From: Flavobacterium sp. N1736
GTDB taxonomy: Bacteria; Bacteroidota; Bacteroidia; Flavobacteriales; Flavobacteriaceae
Reading direction: 5' to 3'
NCBI RefSeq assembly: GCF_025947065.1
Contig: NZ_CP109994.1
Span: 62,001 to 126,000 of the forward strand
DNA: 64,000 nucleotides
Shown: positions 1 through 10,289 of the stretch, in pieces
How positions within the stretch are numbered: the stretch's first letter is position 1
Layout of the letters: each line of letters opens with the position of its first letter
Notes under the pieces: generated by a model
What the model was told of the DNA's origin: nothing
Seen by the model: only the letters and a program-made list of their open reading frames with translations
Database searches by the model: none
Translations under genes and position numbers: made by a program

Positions 1-2526
1 TTAAGCCGAATGAGTCTGGAGGAAAAAGCACGCCAGATGGATATGTACAAAGGAGAATTTTTTAAGGAAAAAGAAGATTTCTCTAAATCAAAATCAGATG
101 CCAAAATTGGAAATTTAGGAATTGGAGCGATTCATGATCTTTATCCGCGTTCGGCAAAAATGATCAATGATCTTCAAAGTGAGGTTATTAAAAATAACAA
201 ATGGGGAATTCCTGCGCTTATTATGTGCGAGATGCTGCACGGATATCTGGATGACGGAAGCACGGCTTTCCCAATGAATATTGGTTTAGGCGCAACCTGG
301 GATACGGGCATAATGGACAAAGTAGGTAAAGTAATTGCTACTGAAGCCAGAGCACACGGCGTTCATTTTGGTTTAGGACCAAATTTAGATCTTGGTCGCG
401 AACCACGTTGGGGAAGGGTTGCTGAAACTTTTGGCGAAGATGCTTATTTAAACAGTGAAATTGGTTTGGCAATGATTAAGGGAATGCAGGGCGATGATTT
501 AAAATCAGATCGTACTATCATTTCAGAACCAAAACACTTTGCCGTTCACGGGATTCCGCAAGCGGGAGGAAATTCGTCTCCAATTTTGGTGGGAGAACGT
601 TCGGCTCGTGAAGATCATCTTCCATCATTTGAAAAAGCATTTAGAAAAGGCGGTGCGTTAGGAACTATGTGCGCTTATTCTGAATTAGACGGTATTCCGT
701 GTGCAGCAAATCATTGGTTACTGACTGATGTTTTAAGAAAAGAATGGGGTTTTAAAGGAATTGTAGTTTCAGATTTAGGGGCGATAAAATACCTGCAAAC
801 AACGCATTATGTAACTAATTCTCCAAAAGAAAGTGTGAGAACTGCAATTGCTGCGGGAGTTGACATGCAGTTTTATGATTTTACAAATGAGTTTTGGCAA
901 CAAAGTATCATTGAATTGGTAAACGAAAAAAAACTGACAATGGAGCAAATTGATCGTGCTGCCGGCGGTGTTTTAAGACTTAAATTTTTATTGGGATTAT
1001 TTGAAAATCCGTACACAGATAAAAACTTAATTAAAGAACGTTTTCATACAAAAGAAAATCAGGATATCGCTTTAGAAGCGGGTCGTAAATCTATTATTTT
1101 ATTGAAAAATGATAACAATATTCTGCCTTTAAGCAAAGATATAAAAACAGTTGCTGTTATCGGACCAAATGCTGATGCGTCAAGATTAGGCGGATATGCG
1201 GTAAAAAATAAAGTAGGAACTACGGTTCTGGAAGGTATTAAACAAGTTGCAGGTGCAAAAACAAATATACTTTATGAAGAAGGTGTTCCTTTAATTGTAA
1301 AAGGACAAATTATTCCGTCGAAATATTTATTTACGCCCGATGGATCTCAAAACGGGTTAAAAGGAGAATATTTTAATAACAGAAATGTTGAAGGAAATCC
1401 GGTATTGACGCGTATTGACAGTCAGTTAGAATTTGACTGGCCGTGGTCTCCGGGCGATGGCGTTACAGATGATGATTTTTCTATTCGCTGGACGGGTTAT
1501 ATTCAATCAGAAAAAGCATTTGACGGCTGGTTGGGTTTAAGTTCTGATGACGGAATCAGAATGTGGGTTGATGATCAGTTGGTTATTGACAACTGGACGA
1601 AAGGTGCTACAAGTATGGTTACGACTCCAAAAAATATCGAAGCCGGAAAAAAATACAAAGTCCGCATAGAAATGTGGGAAGGCGGCTGGGGAGCCAGAGC
1701 GCACTTGCGTTGGAATCTTGAAAAAGTAAACTTTCAGCCGGCGATCGATATTGCTAAAAAAGCAGATGTTGCGATTGTGGTTTTGGGAGAATCAAATGAA
1801 TTGGTGGAAGAAAACAGAGATGTTGCAAGTTTAGATTTACACGGAATGCAGCAGGAACTGATCGAAGCGATTCAAAAAACAGGAACTCCGGTAGTTTGCG
1901 TGTTGTTAAACGGACGTCCGCTTTCGACAAACTGGATCAGCGAAAATATTCCGGCTCTTGTAGAAGCGTGGTTTCCGGGTGAAGCAGGAGGAAGAGCTGT
2001 TGCCGATGTTTTGTTTGGAGATTATAATCCGGGTGGAAGATTACCCATTACAGTTCCAAAATCTGTTGGGCAGCTACCTATATATTATAACCAAAAACCA
2101 TCTGCGATTCACAGATATGTTTCAGAGAGTGAAAACCCGCTTTACACATTTGGTTACGGTTTAAGTTATACCAAGTTCGAATATTCAAATTTCGCCATCA
2201 ATACCAAAGAAATTAAAACTGATGGTGAATTAAAAATAAGTGTTGATGTTAAAAATACAGGAAACTACGACGGCGATGAGGTTGTACAATTGTATATCAA
2301 TGATGTTTACAGCAGCGTAACAACTCCAAAGAAAACATTAAAAGGTTTCAAAAGAATTTTTATCAAAAAAGGAGCAACGCAACATGTAGAATTTACATTG
2401 ACTTCTGACGAATTATCGATTTGGAACAGGGAAATGAAAAGGGTTGTTGAACCTGGAGACTTTGAAGTTATGATTGGTGGAAATTCTACTGATTTACAAA
2501 AGTTAAATTTTAATGTAATCGATTAA
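1..2526 (+). CDS. Glycoside hydrolase family 3 beta-glucosidase with PA14 insert (5' partial)
   Basis: The enzyme would release terminal beta-linked sugars, probably in the periplasm. The frame is open from base 1, and the residues before the first ATG at 10 (LSR, then MSLEEK) belong to the conserved GH3 start, so the gene begins upstream of the window. The GH3 N-domain covers about codons 1-350. The likely nucleophile is the Asp of VVSDLG near codon 258. A PA14 domain (GLKGEYFNNRN to about codon 570) is inserted in the second GH3 domain, and the C-terminus (NTGNYDGDEVVQLY) is the usual fibronectin-III-like domain. The SusC/SusD genes downstream on the same strand suggest a glycan-use locus. 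The exact substrate cannot be read. Confidence 0.93.
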   Translation, partial: LSRMSLEEKARQMDMYKGEFFKEKEDFSKSKSDAKIGNLGIGAIHDLYPRSAKMINDLQSEVIKNNKWGIPALIMCEMLHGYLDDGSTAFPMNIGLGATWDTGIMDKVGKVIATEARAHGVHFGLGPNLDLGREPRWGRVAETFGEDAYLNSEIGLAMIKGMQGDDLKSDRTIISEPKHFAVHGIPQAGGNSSPILVGERSAREDHLPSFEKAFRKGGALGTMCAYSELDGIPCAANHWLLTDVLRKEWGFKGIVVSDLGAIKYLQTTHYVTNSPKESVRTAIAAGVDMQFYDFTNEFWQQSIIELVNEKKLTMEQIDRAAGGVLRLKFLLGLFENPYTDKNLIKERFHTKENQDIALEAGRKSIILLKNDNNILPLSKDIKTVAVIGPNADASRLGGYAVKNKVGTTVLEGIKQVAGAKTNILYEEGVPLIVKGQIIPSKYLFTPDGSQNGLKGEYFNNRNVEGNPVLTRIDSQLEFDWPWSPGDGVTDDDFSIRWTGYIQSEKAFDGWLGLSSDDGIRMWVDDQLVIDNWTKGATSMVTTPKNIEAGKKYKVRIEMWEGGWGARAHLRWNLEKVNFQPAIDIAKKADVAIVVLGESNELVEENRDVASLDLHGMQQELIEAIQKTGTPVVCVLLNGRPLSTNWISENIPALVEAWFPGEAGGRAVADVLFGDYNPGGRLPITVPKSVGQLPIYYNQKPSAIHRYVSESENPLYTFGYGLSYTKFEYSNFAINTKEIKTDGELKISVDVKNTGNYDGDEVVQLYINDVYSSVTTPKKTLKGFKRIFIKKGATQHVEFTLTSDELSIWNREMKRVVEPGDFEVMIGGNSTDLQKLNFNVID

Positions 2527-2752
2527 CTTTTCGATGAGCGGTACCGAAAAATATTTAGTGTTTTAAGTGTTTTGATTAGAATTCTTTTATGAAATTAACA
2601 AAACACAAAGATTAATAACATGTAACCCAAGAAAACGTAAGGATTTTAATAGTAAAATAAGGTGTTTTAAGCAAAAGTTTGACCAACACCTTTTCAAAGC
2701 TGTCATTTGTCGAAATAATGATTTAGTTAACAACCGGATCCTTAAATTTAAC

Positions 2753-5700
2753 ATGTTATTAACTCAAAAAACAACCTATATGATTAAAGACGTACTAAAA
2801 TTATTGTTGGTAGTTTGCTTGTTTGGATTCCAAACTATTCAGGCACAAACTTCAACAGTAAAGGGAATGATAACAGATGCTTCAAGCGGAATTCCGATCC
2901 CTGGAGCAAATGTTGTCGTTAAAGGGACAAAAACAAGTGTATCTACAGATTTTGATGGTAAATACAGTATCAATGTTCCAAATCAATCAGCAGTTTTGAT
3001 TTTCTCTTATGTTGGTTCAGCATCAAAAGAGATTCCGGTTTCAGGACAAACTACTCTTAATGTAACTTTAGGTGCAGATACGCATCAGTTGGGCGAGGTA
3101 GTAGTAACTGCTCTTGGTATTAAAAGAGAGAAAAAAGCGGTTACTTATTCGGCTCAGAACATTGACGTAGCCGAGGTTTCTCAGGCAAGGTCTTTAAACG
3201 TTGCCAATTCACTTTCAGGTAAAGTTGCGGGACTTAACTATTCTACTACTTCAAATGGTGTAGGTTCTTCATCAAGAATTACTTTAAGAGGTAACAGGTC
3301 TCTTAACGGTAACAACCAGCCTTTATATGTAGTAGATGGTGTGCCAATTAGTAACGGAACTACAACTGGTAATCCTGATATTGATACAGGAGGAACAACT
3401 CAGCCAGACGGTATTTCGAATATTAACCCTGAAGATATTGCTTCGATGACTGTTCTTAAAGGACCATCTGCAGCTGCACTTTACGGAAACAGAGCGAGTA
3501 ATGGTGTTATCATTATTACTACTAAATCAGGAAAAGCAGGTAAAACTTCAGTTTCGTTGTCATCTAATTTTATGGCTTCTACGGCTTACAATTTAACAAA
3601 TTTCCAAAACGAGTATGGTCAGGGAAATGGAGGCGTTTACAATCCTATTTCTGTATCAAGCTGGGGAGGAAAGTTAGACGGAAGTCAGGTTTCGGCATGG
3701 CAATTAGCTCGTAATCCTAATTATGCAGGACCAGCGACTACAAGTTATTCTCCGCAGCCAAACAACGTTATTGACTTTTACAAAACAGGTTATAACTTAG
3801 CAAATACATTGTCTATTACTACAGGAAACGAAAAAGCGCAAGGGTATTTCTCTTACACAAACACTCGTGCTGAAGGTATAGTTCAGGGTAATGCTTTAGA
3901 CAGACACAATCTTAACTTGAGATTGACAAGTAAATTATCTGATAAATTCTCTTTGGATGTAAAAACAAACTACATCGTTCAAAACATTGATAATTTATTA
4001 AGAACTGGTGAAGAATCTATTGGTACATCTGCTTATTTATTACCTCGTAGTATTAAATTTAATGAGTACAGAGATTTTGAATATACAGATCCTTCAGGTC
4101 AATTACAAACCAATTATTTTATTGACGAAGCCGGTTCTCCGGGTGGAAACCCTTACTGGTCTGCATTACGTGATGATTCGCGCGATGATAAAAGAAACAG
4201 ATTTATTGGTCTTGCCTCTCTTAAATATGATATTACAAGTACTTTAAGTTTACAGGTAAGAGGTGGTTTAGATCAAATGACGAACAAAAATGTTAGAAAC
4301 AGATATGCTACAAGAGCATTTAACAACAACTTAGGTTCTTATAGCGAATCTACAGAATTGGTAAGTGAATTTAATACGGATGCATTACTTTCTTACAAAG
4401 AGAAATTTGGAGATTTTACAATTGGTTTGAATGCCGGTGCCAACATGTTGAAACAGTCTAGTTCTGCATTAACATCTGGTGGAGTTTTAAGCAAAAGAAA
4501 CTATTTTTCTTTAATCAATGTTTCGACTGTTACATCTACTTCAACAATGTCAGAGAAACAAGTTAACTCTGTTTACGGATTCTCTCAAATTGGTTTCAGA
4601 AACTATTTATTCTTAGATATCACAGCCAGAAATGACTGGTCATCTGCATTGCCTGAGCAAAACAGATCTTTCTTTTATCCATCAGCAGGTCTTTCAGCAG
4701 TAATCTCTGACATGGCTACATTGCCGGAAGTTATTAGCTTTGCTAAAGTAAGAGCTTCTTACGCAAAAGTGGGTAACGATACAGATCCTTACCAAACAAG
4801 TTCTCAATTATCATACATTGGTGGTAATGGCGGTATGTTATATTCTCAAACTACAGCTGCAAACCCGAACCTGAAACCAGAGATGTCAAGTTCATCAGAG
4901 TTTGGTGCAGATGTTAGATTCTTTAAAAATCGTTTAGGATTAGATTTCACGTATTTCCAGACAAAAACGTCAGATCAGATTTTCTACATCAACACGCCGG
5001 AATCTTCTTCAACATCAAGAGCGGTATTAAACGGAGGAGATATTCAAAACAAAGGTATTGAGCTTACGCTTACTGCAACTCCTGTTCAAACAGAGAATTT
5101 CTCTTGGGATATTATGGCGAATTATGCCTCTTATAAATCAAAAATCACATCTATCTATGATAACAGACAAGAATTGGTTATTGGTGATGGAAGGTTAGTT
5201 AGAAGCAAAGTAGTTTTGGGTGGAGAATATGGTGATTTATACATCAAAGGATTCCAAAGAACTGCAGACGGACAAATGATTGTAAACTCTGCGGGTATTC
5301 CTTTAGCTACAGATGATTTTAGTGTTCGTGCGGGTAACTTTAACCCGGACTGGACTGCAGGTTTTAAAAATAATTTCAAATACAAAGATTTTTCACTAAG
5401 TTTCCTTGTTGATTTTAGAATTGGTGGAGAAGTTATTTCTTATACACAAGCCAGAGAAGCAGGTTTAGGTGTAAGTGATGTGACTTTAGCAGGCAGAGAA
5501 GGCGGAATTGTTGTTCCCGGGGTTGTTGCAAGCGGCGGAACGTATGTTCCTAATACGACAAGTATTACTGCAGAACAATACTGGACAGCAATTGGACAAA
5601 GAACTCCTGTGGCAGAACCTTTTATTTATGATGCTACAAACATCAGATTAAGAGAACTTGTTTTCGGATATTCATTACCAAAACGTATGTTGCTAAATAC

Positions 5701-5875
5701 CGGATTTGCAAGTATTGATTTTTCAGTAGTAGGAAGAAATTTATTCTTTTTCCTTAACGAAGCTAAATACTTTGATCCTGAAGCAGGAGCAGGTACAGGA
5801 AACTTGCAGGGTATTGAATCTTTCAATATTCCTTCAACAAGAGAGTATGGTGTTAACGTAAGGTTTGGATTTTAA
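2753..5875 (+). CDS. SusC/RagA-type TonB-linked outer-membrane glycan importer
   Basis: This is a TonB-dependent channel that imports oligosaccharides with its SusD partner. The order is signal peptide ending near QAQ, a carboxypeptidase-D-like Ig domain (TSTVKGMITD to about residue 110), then a plug with the SusC signatures LYVVDGVPI and VLKGPSAAALYG, then a beta-barrel ending in Phe. An alternative start at 2780 (MIKDVLK) gives a more ordinary signal peptide of 1031 residues and is my preference; the longer start adds nine residues. The SusD-like gene follows after 27 bp, so the two are probably co-transcribed. No SusC-associated regulator lies in view. Confidence 0.95.
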   Translation: MLLTQKTTYMIKDVLKLLLVVCLFGFQTIQAQTSTVKGMITDASSGIPIPGANVVVKGTKTSVSTDFDGKYSINVPNQSAVLIFSYVGSASKEIPVSGQTTLNVTLGADTHQLGEVVVTALGIKREKKAVTYSAQNIDVAEVSQARSLNVANSLSGKVAGLNYSTTSNGVGSSSRITLRGNRSLNGNNQPLYVVDGVPISNGTTTGNPDIDTGGTTQPDGISNINPEDIASMTVLKGPSAAALYGNRASNGVIIITTKSGKAGKTSVSLSSNFMASTAYNLTNFQNEYGQGNGGVYNPISVSSWGGKLDGSQVSAWQLARNPNYAGPATTSYSPQPNNVIDFYKTGYNLANTLSITTGNEKAQGYFSYTNTRAEGIVQGNALDRHNLNLRLTSKLSDKFSLDVKTNYIVQNIDNLLRTGEESIGTSAYLLPRSIKFNEYRDFEYTDPSGQLQTNYFIDEAGSPGGNPYWSALRDDSRDDKRNRFIGLASLKYDITSTLSLQVRGGLDQMTNKNVRNRYATRAFNNNLGSYSESTELVSEFNTDALLSYKEKFGDFTIGLNAGANMLKQSSSALTSGGVLSKRNYFSLINVSTVTSTSTMSEKQVNSVYGFSQIGFRNYLFLDITARNDWSSALPEQNRSFFYPSAGLSAVISDMATLPEVISFAKVRASYAKVGNDTDPYQTSSQLSYIGGNGGMLYSQTTAANPNLKPEMSSSSEFGADVRFFKNRLGLDFTYFQTKTSDQIFYINTPESSSTSRAVLNGGDIQNKGIELTLTATPVQTENFSWDIMANYASYKSKITSIYDNRQELVIGDGRLVRSKVVLGGEYGDLYIKGFQRTADGQMIVNSAGIPLATDDFSVRAGNFNPDWTAGFKNNFKYKDFSLSFLVDFRIGGEVISYTQAREAGLGVSDVTLAGREGGIVVPGVVASGGTYVPNTTSITAEQYWTAIGQRTPVAEPFIYDATNIRLRELVFGYSLPKRMLLNTGFASIDFSVVGRNLFFFLNEAKYFDPEAGAGTGNLQGIESFNIPSTREYGVNVRFGF

Positions 5876-5902
5876 TTTTAATTTAAAAAAGAGAGATATA
5901 AT

Positions 5903-7504
5903 ATGAAAAATTATAAAATTAAAACAATAGGAGTTGTCATGTCGATGCTCGCTGTTTTTTCAAGCTGTACACAGGATTTTAATGATATAAATACCAATAA
6001 AAATACCTTAACAGAAGATCAGTTAGACCAGACTCTTGCAGGTCCGGCGTTTGCATCAGCATTATACGCCGGAATTCACAACGGTTCTTATTCTTCTCCC
6101 GGAGTTGATGATCAGGGAACCTGGGGTATTGCAACAGGTATTTTGCCATCAACGTTTACACAATATCTTAGTTGTGGATACGGTACAGAAAGAAATGCTT
6201 TCGTAAATGGTTATGAAGGTCGCGGATGGTTACGTTTTTACACCGTTGCTGTACCGGCATTAAACAATGCTATTAAAGCAGCTGAAGGAAATGCTGAAGC
6301 ACTTGCCGTATTAAAAATATGGAAAGTATTCATGTTCAATCAAATGGTAGATGCTTACGGTCCAATTCCTTATACAGAAGCTGGAAACAAAAAAGAAAAA
6401 GTACCTTATGATAGTGTACAATTTATCTACACAGACTTTTTTAAATTGTTAGACGAAGCAAATGCTACACTTAACAGTACAACTGCAACTACAGTTTCTA
6501 TATTACAGCCAAATGACAGAGTATATGGTGGAAATGTTGCAAACTGGAAAAGATTTGGAAACAGTATGAGATTGCGTTTAGCATTAAGAATTTCAGACAT
6601 TGATCCTGCAAAAGGAAAAACTCAGGCAGAAGCTGCAGTAGCAGCGGGAGTTATAGAAACTAATGAGCAAAGTGCTACTTTTAAAGTTAGTAATATTACA
6701 CCAAACAACATGAACATGATTGTTAATGCCTGGGGTTACTACATGACAGCTTCTATGGAAAGTTTACTTGTAGGATATGATGATCCTAGATTAGCAAAAT
6801 GGTTTGCACCGGTTAATCCTACAGCTTTACCGGCAGATCAAATATATAGAGGCCGACCAGTTGGAGGTTTAGACGGACAATTTGGTACAACAACTTTCTC
6901 TATGTTTAATAACGATGTATTAGGAAGCGGTTCTAACGGAACTCTTAGCGAAACTAAAAACATTGAAATCTTCATGGCATCTGAAAATTATTTAAGCAGA
7001 GCCGAAGGAGCATTGAACGGATGGAATATGAACGGTACTGCACAAGGTTTATACGAGCAGGGTATTGCATTGTCATTGAGACAATGGGGCGTTACAGATG
7101 CAAATGCAATTGCTGATTATATTGCAGGAACATCTACACCGGCTATACCAAATGCTGCAACTATTTACCCAACTTTAGGTTTACAAACAGTTCCGGTTAC
7201 ACTTCCTGTAGCATGGGATGCTTCTGTAGCAAACCAACGTACGCAAATTGCAGTTCAAAAATATTTAGCAATATTCCCTGAATCTTGGGAAGCATGGGCT
7301 GACTTACGCAGAAGTGATGCAAAAGTAATCTATCCGGTACTTAACACAGATAATGTTGATCCAGGAGTAGGGAAAAGCTTAATGAAACGTGTAATCTTTG
7401 TTACAAACGAATATTCTTCAAACAGAGACGCCGTTACAGATGCGATCACAAAACTTGGAGGTCCGGACTCTGGAGGAACAAAACTTTGGTGGGACATCAA
7501 ATAA
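5903..7504 (+). CDS. SusD/RagB-like surface glycan-binding lipoprotein
   Basis: This lipoprotein would cap the SusC channel at the cell surface and bind the glycan. A lipoprotein signal peptide with lipobox FSSC places the acylated Cys at residue 22. The segment after it (DFNDINTNKN) is typical of the SusD-like_2 branch. The protein is 533 residues, normal for the family, with an alpha-helical, Asn-rich sequence and a C-terminal segment WEAWADLRRSD that recurs in SusD proteins. It sits directly behind the SusC gene and is followed by a terminator hairpin at 7547. The ligand is not predictable from sequence. Confidence 0.93.
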   Translation: MKNYKIKTIGVVMSMLAVFSSCTQDFNDINTNKNTLTEDQLDQTLAGPAFASALYAGIHNGSYSSPGVDDQGTWGIATGILPSTFTQYLSCGYGTERNAFVNGYEGRGWLRFYTVAVPALNNAIKAAEGNAEALAVLKIWKVFMFNQMVDAYGPIPYTEAGNKKEKVPYDSVQFIYTDFFKLLDEANATLNSTTATTVSILQPNDRVYGGNVANWKRFGNSMRLRLALRISDIDPAKGKTQAEAAVAAGVIETNEQSATFKVSNITPNNMNMIVNAWGYYMTASMESLLVGYDDPRLAKWFAPVNPTALPADQIYRGRPVGGLDGQFGTTTFSMFNNDVLGSGSNGTLSETKNIEIFMASENYLSRAEGALNGWNMNGTAQGLYEQGIALSLRQWGVTDANAIADYIAGTSTPAIPNAATIYPTLGLQTVPVTLPVAWDASVANQRTQIAVQKYLAIFPESWEAWADLRRSDAKVIYPVLNTDNVDPGVGKSLMKRVIFVTNEYSSNRDAVTDAITKLGGPDSGGTKLWWDIK

Positions 7505-7546
7505 ATAAAAATTAAGTAAAGATAAAGAGATTCGTTACTTATAGAT

Positions 7547-7570
7547 AAAAGGAGAGGTAACTCTCCTTTT
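7547..7570 (+). terminator. Terminator after the SusC/SusD pair
   Basis: A perfect 10-bp stem (AAAAGGAGAG / CTCTCCTTTT) with a 4-base GTAA loop lies 43 bp after the SusD stop and runs into TTTTGTTTTA. It fits a rho-independent terminator for the SusC/SusD transcript and would separate it from the transporter gene. Confidence 0.75.
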
Positions 7571-7633
7571 GTTTTATACGTCTATTTCTAAAATAGACAA
7601 ACACAAACAATAAGAACAAAAAATAATACATAA

Positions 7634-8971
7634 ATGAGTATCTCAAAAACAACATCCTCATCAAACCAAACCAACACATTAATACCAATACTAATTATTG
7701 CCGGACTATTTTTCATTTTTGGATTTGTAACCTGGATTAATGGCGCATTAATCCCGTTTATGAAAACGATAAACGAATTAACATCTGCACAATCACTTTT
7801 AGTAGCATCGGCATCTTATATTTCATTTGTTGTTATGGCTTTGCCGGCATCTTATATTCTCACAAAAATTGGATATAAAAAAGGAATGTCGTTAGGATTA
7901 TTTGTCATGGCAGCGGGAGCTTTAATATTTATTCCCGCTGCAGAAGCAAGAACATACTGGATGTTTTTGACAGGAATTTTTATTCAGGGAACCGGAATGA
8001 CATTATTGCAAACGGCATCAAATCCATATATTACCATTCTTGGCCCAATTGACAGCGCCGCAAAAAGAATCGCTATTATGGGAATTTCGAATAAAATTGC
8101 AGGAGCTTTAGGTTCCCTTATTTTTGGCGCCATTTTATTATCAGGAATAGACGAAATTCAACAAAAAATAAGCGTTGTAAGTGCCACAGAAAAAGGACAA
8201 TTATTAAACACAATGGCAGACAGCGTTGTAACTCCATACCTGATAATGGCTGTCGTTTTAGTTATTCTTGGAATATTAATAAGAAAAGCACCGTTGCCGG
8301 ATGTTGAAGCCGCACCAATTGAAGAACCAAAAGAAGGCGAAACCACAAAAACAAGTATTTTTCAATTTCCGCATTTATGGCTCGGTGTATTAACCTTGTT
8401 TATGTATGTGGGTGTTGAGGTTATTGCAGGCGATACGATTATTGCTTATGGTATTTCGTTAGGATTTCCTGCTGCCGATGCTAAATTTTTTACAACATTT
8501 ACATTAATGGCAATGGTAGGAACTTATATTTTGGGTGTATTTTTAATTCCCAGATTTATCACTCAGGCATTAGCTTTAAGAGTAAGTGCCATTTTAGGAA
8601 TTGTATTTTGCTTTTGCATTGTTTTTACCGAAGGTTTTATCTCCATACTTTTTGTAGCTGCATTAGGAATTGCAAATGCACTTGTTTGGCCCGCAATATG
8701 GCCGTTAACGTTAAAAGGTTTAGGGAAATTTACCAAAACAGCTTCGGCATTATTAATTATGGCAATTTCCGGAGGCGCAATAATTCCGCCTTTATACGGT
8801 AAAATAGTAGATTTAAATAAAGCCGACATGATCGCTTTTGGAATCAATGATACTTTTGCAACCGCTCATGCAGCTACAGACGGATACTGGATTTTATTTC
8901 CATGTTATGTCATCATTTTATATTATGCCGTTTGGGGACATAAGTTGGGCTTAACAAAAAACAAAGCGTAG
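7634..8971 (+). CDS. FucP/GluP-type MFS sugar:proton symporter
   Basis: This is an inner-membrane major facilitator transporter for a monosaccharide. The 445-residue chain has about 12 hydrophobic segments. Marks of the FucP/glucose-galactose branch are the first helix (FFIFGFVTWINGALIPF), the IGYKKG loop after helix 2, and the TGMTLLQTASNPY segment in helix 4. Its place between SusC/SusD and a secreted sialidase-fold protein suggests that it imports a sugar released by the locus. Fucose, glucose, galactose or another hexose are all possible. Confidence 0.9.
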   Translation: MSISKTTSSSNQTNTLIPILIIAGLFFIFGFVTWINGALIPFMKTINELTSAQSLLVASASYISFVVMALPASYILTKIGYKKGMSLGLFVMAAGALIFIPAAEARTYWMFLTGIFIQGTGMTLLQTASNPYITILGPIDSAAKRIAIMGISNKIAGALGSLIFGAILLSGIDEIQQKISVVSATEKGQLLNTMADSVVTPYLIMAVVLVILGILIRKAPLPDVEAAPIEEPKEGETTKTSIFQFPHLWLGVLTLFMYVGVEVIAGDTIIAYGISLGFPAADAKFFTTFTLMAMVGTYILGVFLIPRFITQALALRVSAILGIVFCFCIVFTEGFISILFVAALGIANALVWPAIWPLTLKGLGKFTKTASALLIMAISGGAIIPPLYGKIVDLNKADMIAFGINDTFATAHAATDGYWILFPCYVIILYYAVWGHKLGLTKNKA

Positions 8972-8987
8972 TAATTAAAATTAAAAA

Positions 8988-9020
8988 TGAAATCTGAACT
9001 ACATAATTATTCAGATTTCA
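8988..9020. other. Intergenic hairpin between transporter and BNR gene
   Basis: An 11-bp perfect inverted repeat (TGAAATCTGAA / TTCAGATTTCA) with an 11-base loop starts 17 bp after the transporter stop. No clear U-tract follows (CCACTTT), so it may slow transcription or protect the mRNA 3' end rather than terminate efficiently. Confidence 0.45.
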
Positions 9021-9047
9021 CCACTTTAATAACTTTTATAATACACA

Positions 9048-10091
9048 ATGATTTCAAAAATTAATTCGATATTAATATTTCTTTTAGCATGCGTTTCCTG
9101 TACTTCGGTAAAACAGAAACCGCAAGCATATAATATCACAAATACCTTTATAACAGAAAAACCGGTTACGACTAATAGTCATGCTGCAACTTTGGTCGAA
9201 ATAAAACCAAACGAAATCATGGCGGCATGGTTTGGCGGAAGTTACGAAGGAGCGAAAGACGTGGGAATCTATTTTTCGACCTATAAAAATAAAACATGGT
9301 CTGCACCTCAAAATCTGATAAAACCTTTAGTAAAAGAACGAGACACTTTAGCGTGTTGGAATCCGGTTTTATTTAAAGCAAAAAGCAAAACCTTGTATTT
9401 ATTTTATAAAGTGGGGAAAAATCCAAGAGAATGGTTTGGCGCTATGATTGTTTCTAAAGATGACGGAACAACCTGGAGTAATCCCGAATATTTACCCGAA
9501 GGTATTTTAGGTCCAATAAGAAACAAACCAATCGAAGCAATTCCCGGTGTTATTTTATGCGGAAGCAGTACAGAAAGTGTCGAAAAAAACGAATGGAGAA
9601 GCCACGTTGAAACCTATACGGAAGCAACCGGAAAATGGGCCAAAATAAACATAGAAAACAATCAGAATTTTGATATAATCCAGCCCACATTTTTAATGCA
9701 TTCAGATAAAATTCAGATGTTGTTTCGAAGCAAACACAATAAACTAATAACAAGCTGGTCTCCCGATAAAGGTCAAAATTGGAGTCAGACAGATAGTATT
9801 AATGTTGTAAATTCAAATTCAGGAATTGATGCTTTAACAATATCAAAAAAGTCTTTTTTATTGGTTAATAATCCGCTCAAACAAGGAAAAGACTGGTTTA
9901 ACGGACGCAATGTATTAGACGTAGAACATTCTAAAGACGGAATTCATTGGCAAAAACTTTTCGACCTCGAATATCAGCCGGAAGGCGAATTTAGTTATCC
10001 CGCCATTATCCAGACATCAGATAAAAAAGTACATATTTTATATACTTATAATAGAAAATACATCAAACACGTTTCGTTTGAGTTGAATTAA
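9048..10091 (+). CDS. Sialidase-fold (BNR/Asp-box) lipoprotein, probable glycan-active enzyme
   Basis: A six- or seven-bladed propeller protein of the BNR_2/sialidase superfamily. It has a lipoprotein signal peptide (Cys at residue 18 in CVSC). The early strand AAWFGGSYEGAKDVGIYFS is typical of BNR_2 members. Asp boxes (S-x-D-x-G-x-x-W) appear at SKDDGTTW, SPDKGQNW and, less perfectly, SKDGIHW. It lies at the end of the glycan locus, so it probably acts on a side chain of the same polysaccharide. BNR_2 proteins include sialidases, arabinanases and rhamnosyl-glucuronate lyases, so true neuraminidase activity should not be assumed. Confidence 0.8.
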   Translation: MISKINSILIFLLACVSCTSVKQKPQAYNITNTFITEKPVTTNSHAATLVEIKPNEIMAAWFGGSYEGAKDVGIYFSTYKNKTWSAPQNLIKPLVKERDTLACWNPVLFKAKSKTLYLFYKVGKNPREWFGAMIVSKDDGTTWSNPEYLPEGILGPIRNKPIEAIPGVILCGSSTESVEKNEWRSHVETYTEATGKWAKINIENNQNFDIIQPTFLMHSDKIQMLFRSKHNKLITSWSPDKGQNWSQTDSINVVNSNSGIDALTISKKSFLLVNNPLKQGKDWFNGRNVLDVEHSKDGIHWQKLFDLEYQPEGEFSYPAIIQTSDKKVHILYTYNRKYIKHVSFELN

Positions 10092-10113
10092 TTATGTAGT
10101 TGGCGATTTTTTT

Positions 10114-10266
10114 TTAACACATAGAAACATAGATTTTTTTTAGATATGAATAAAAAGAGAATGTAAAAGAAACCGGTTTCTCACACATAGTCCCGAAGCC
10201 TCGGGATGTGTTAATATAAGTGAAACGCCTTTTTTAAGCTATAAAAACTATGTTTCTATGTGTTAA
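10114..10266. repeat. MITE-like element, copy 1
   Basis: A 153-bp non-coding unit bounded by 19-bp perfect terminal inverted repeats (TTAACACATAGAAACATAG at 10114 and its complement ending at 10266). Inside are a 12-bp palindrome GAAACCGGTTTC (10169-10180) and a hairpin with stem TCCCGA/TCGGGA (10191-10206). A near-identical second copy follows after 23 bp. No open frame of note lies inside. Confidence 0.8.
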
Positions 10267-10289
10267 ATTAATTGCATTCAAGATTTTTA

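Noticed and set aside
9048..10091. Naming the BNR protein a neuraminidase (nanH)
   Set aside because: Asp boxes alone do not show sialidase activity, and no other sialic acid genes are in the window.
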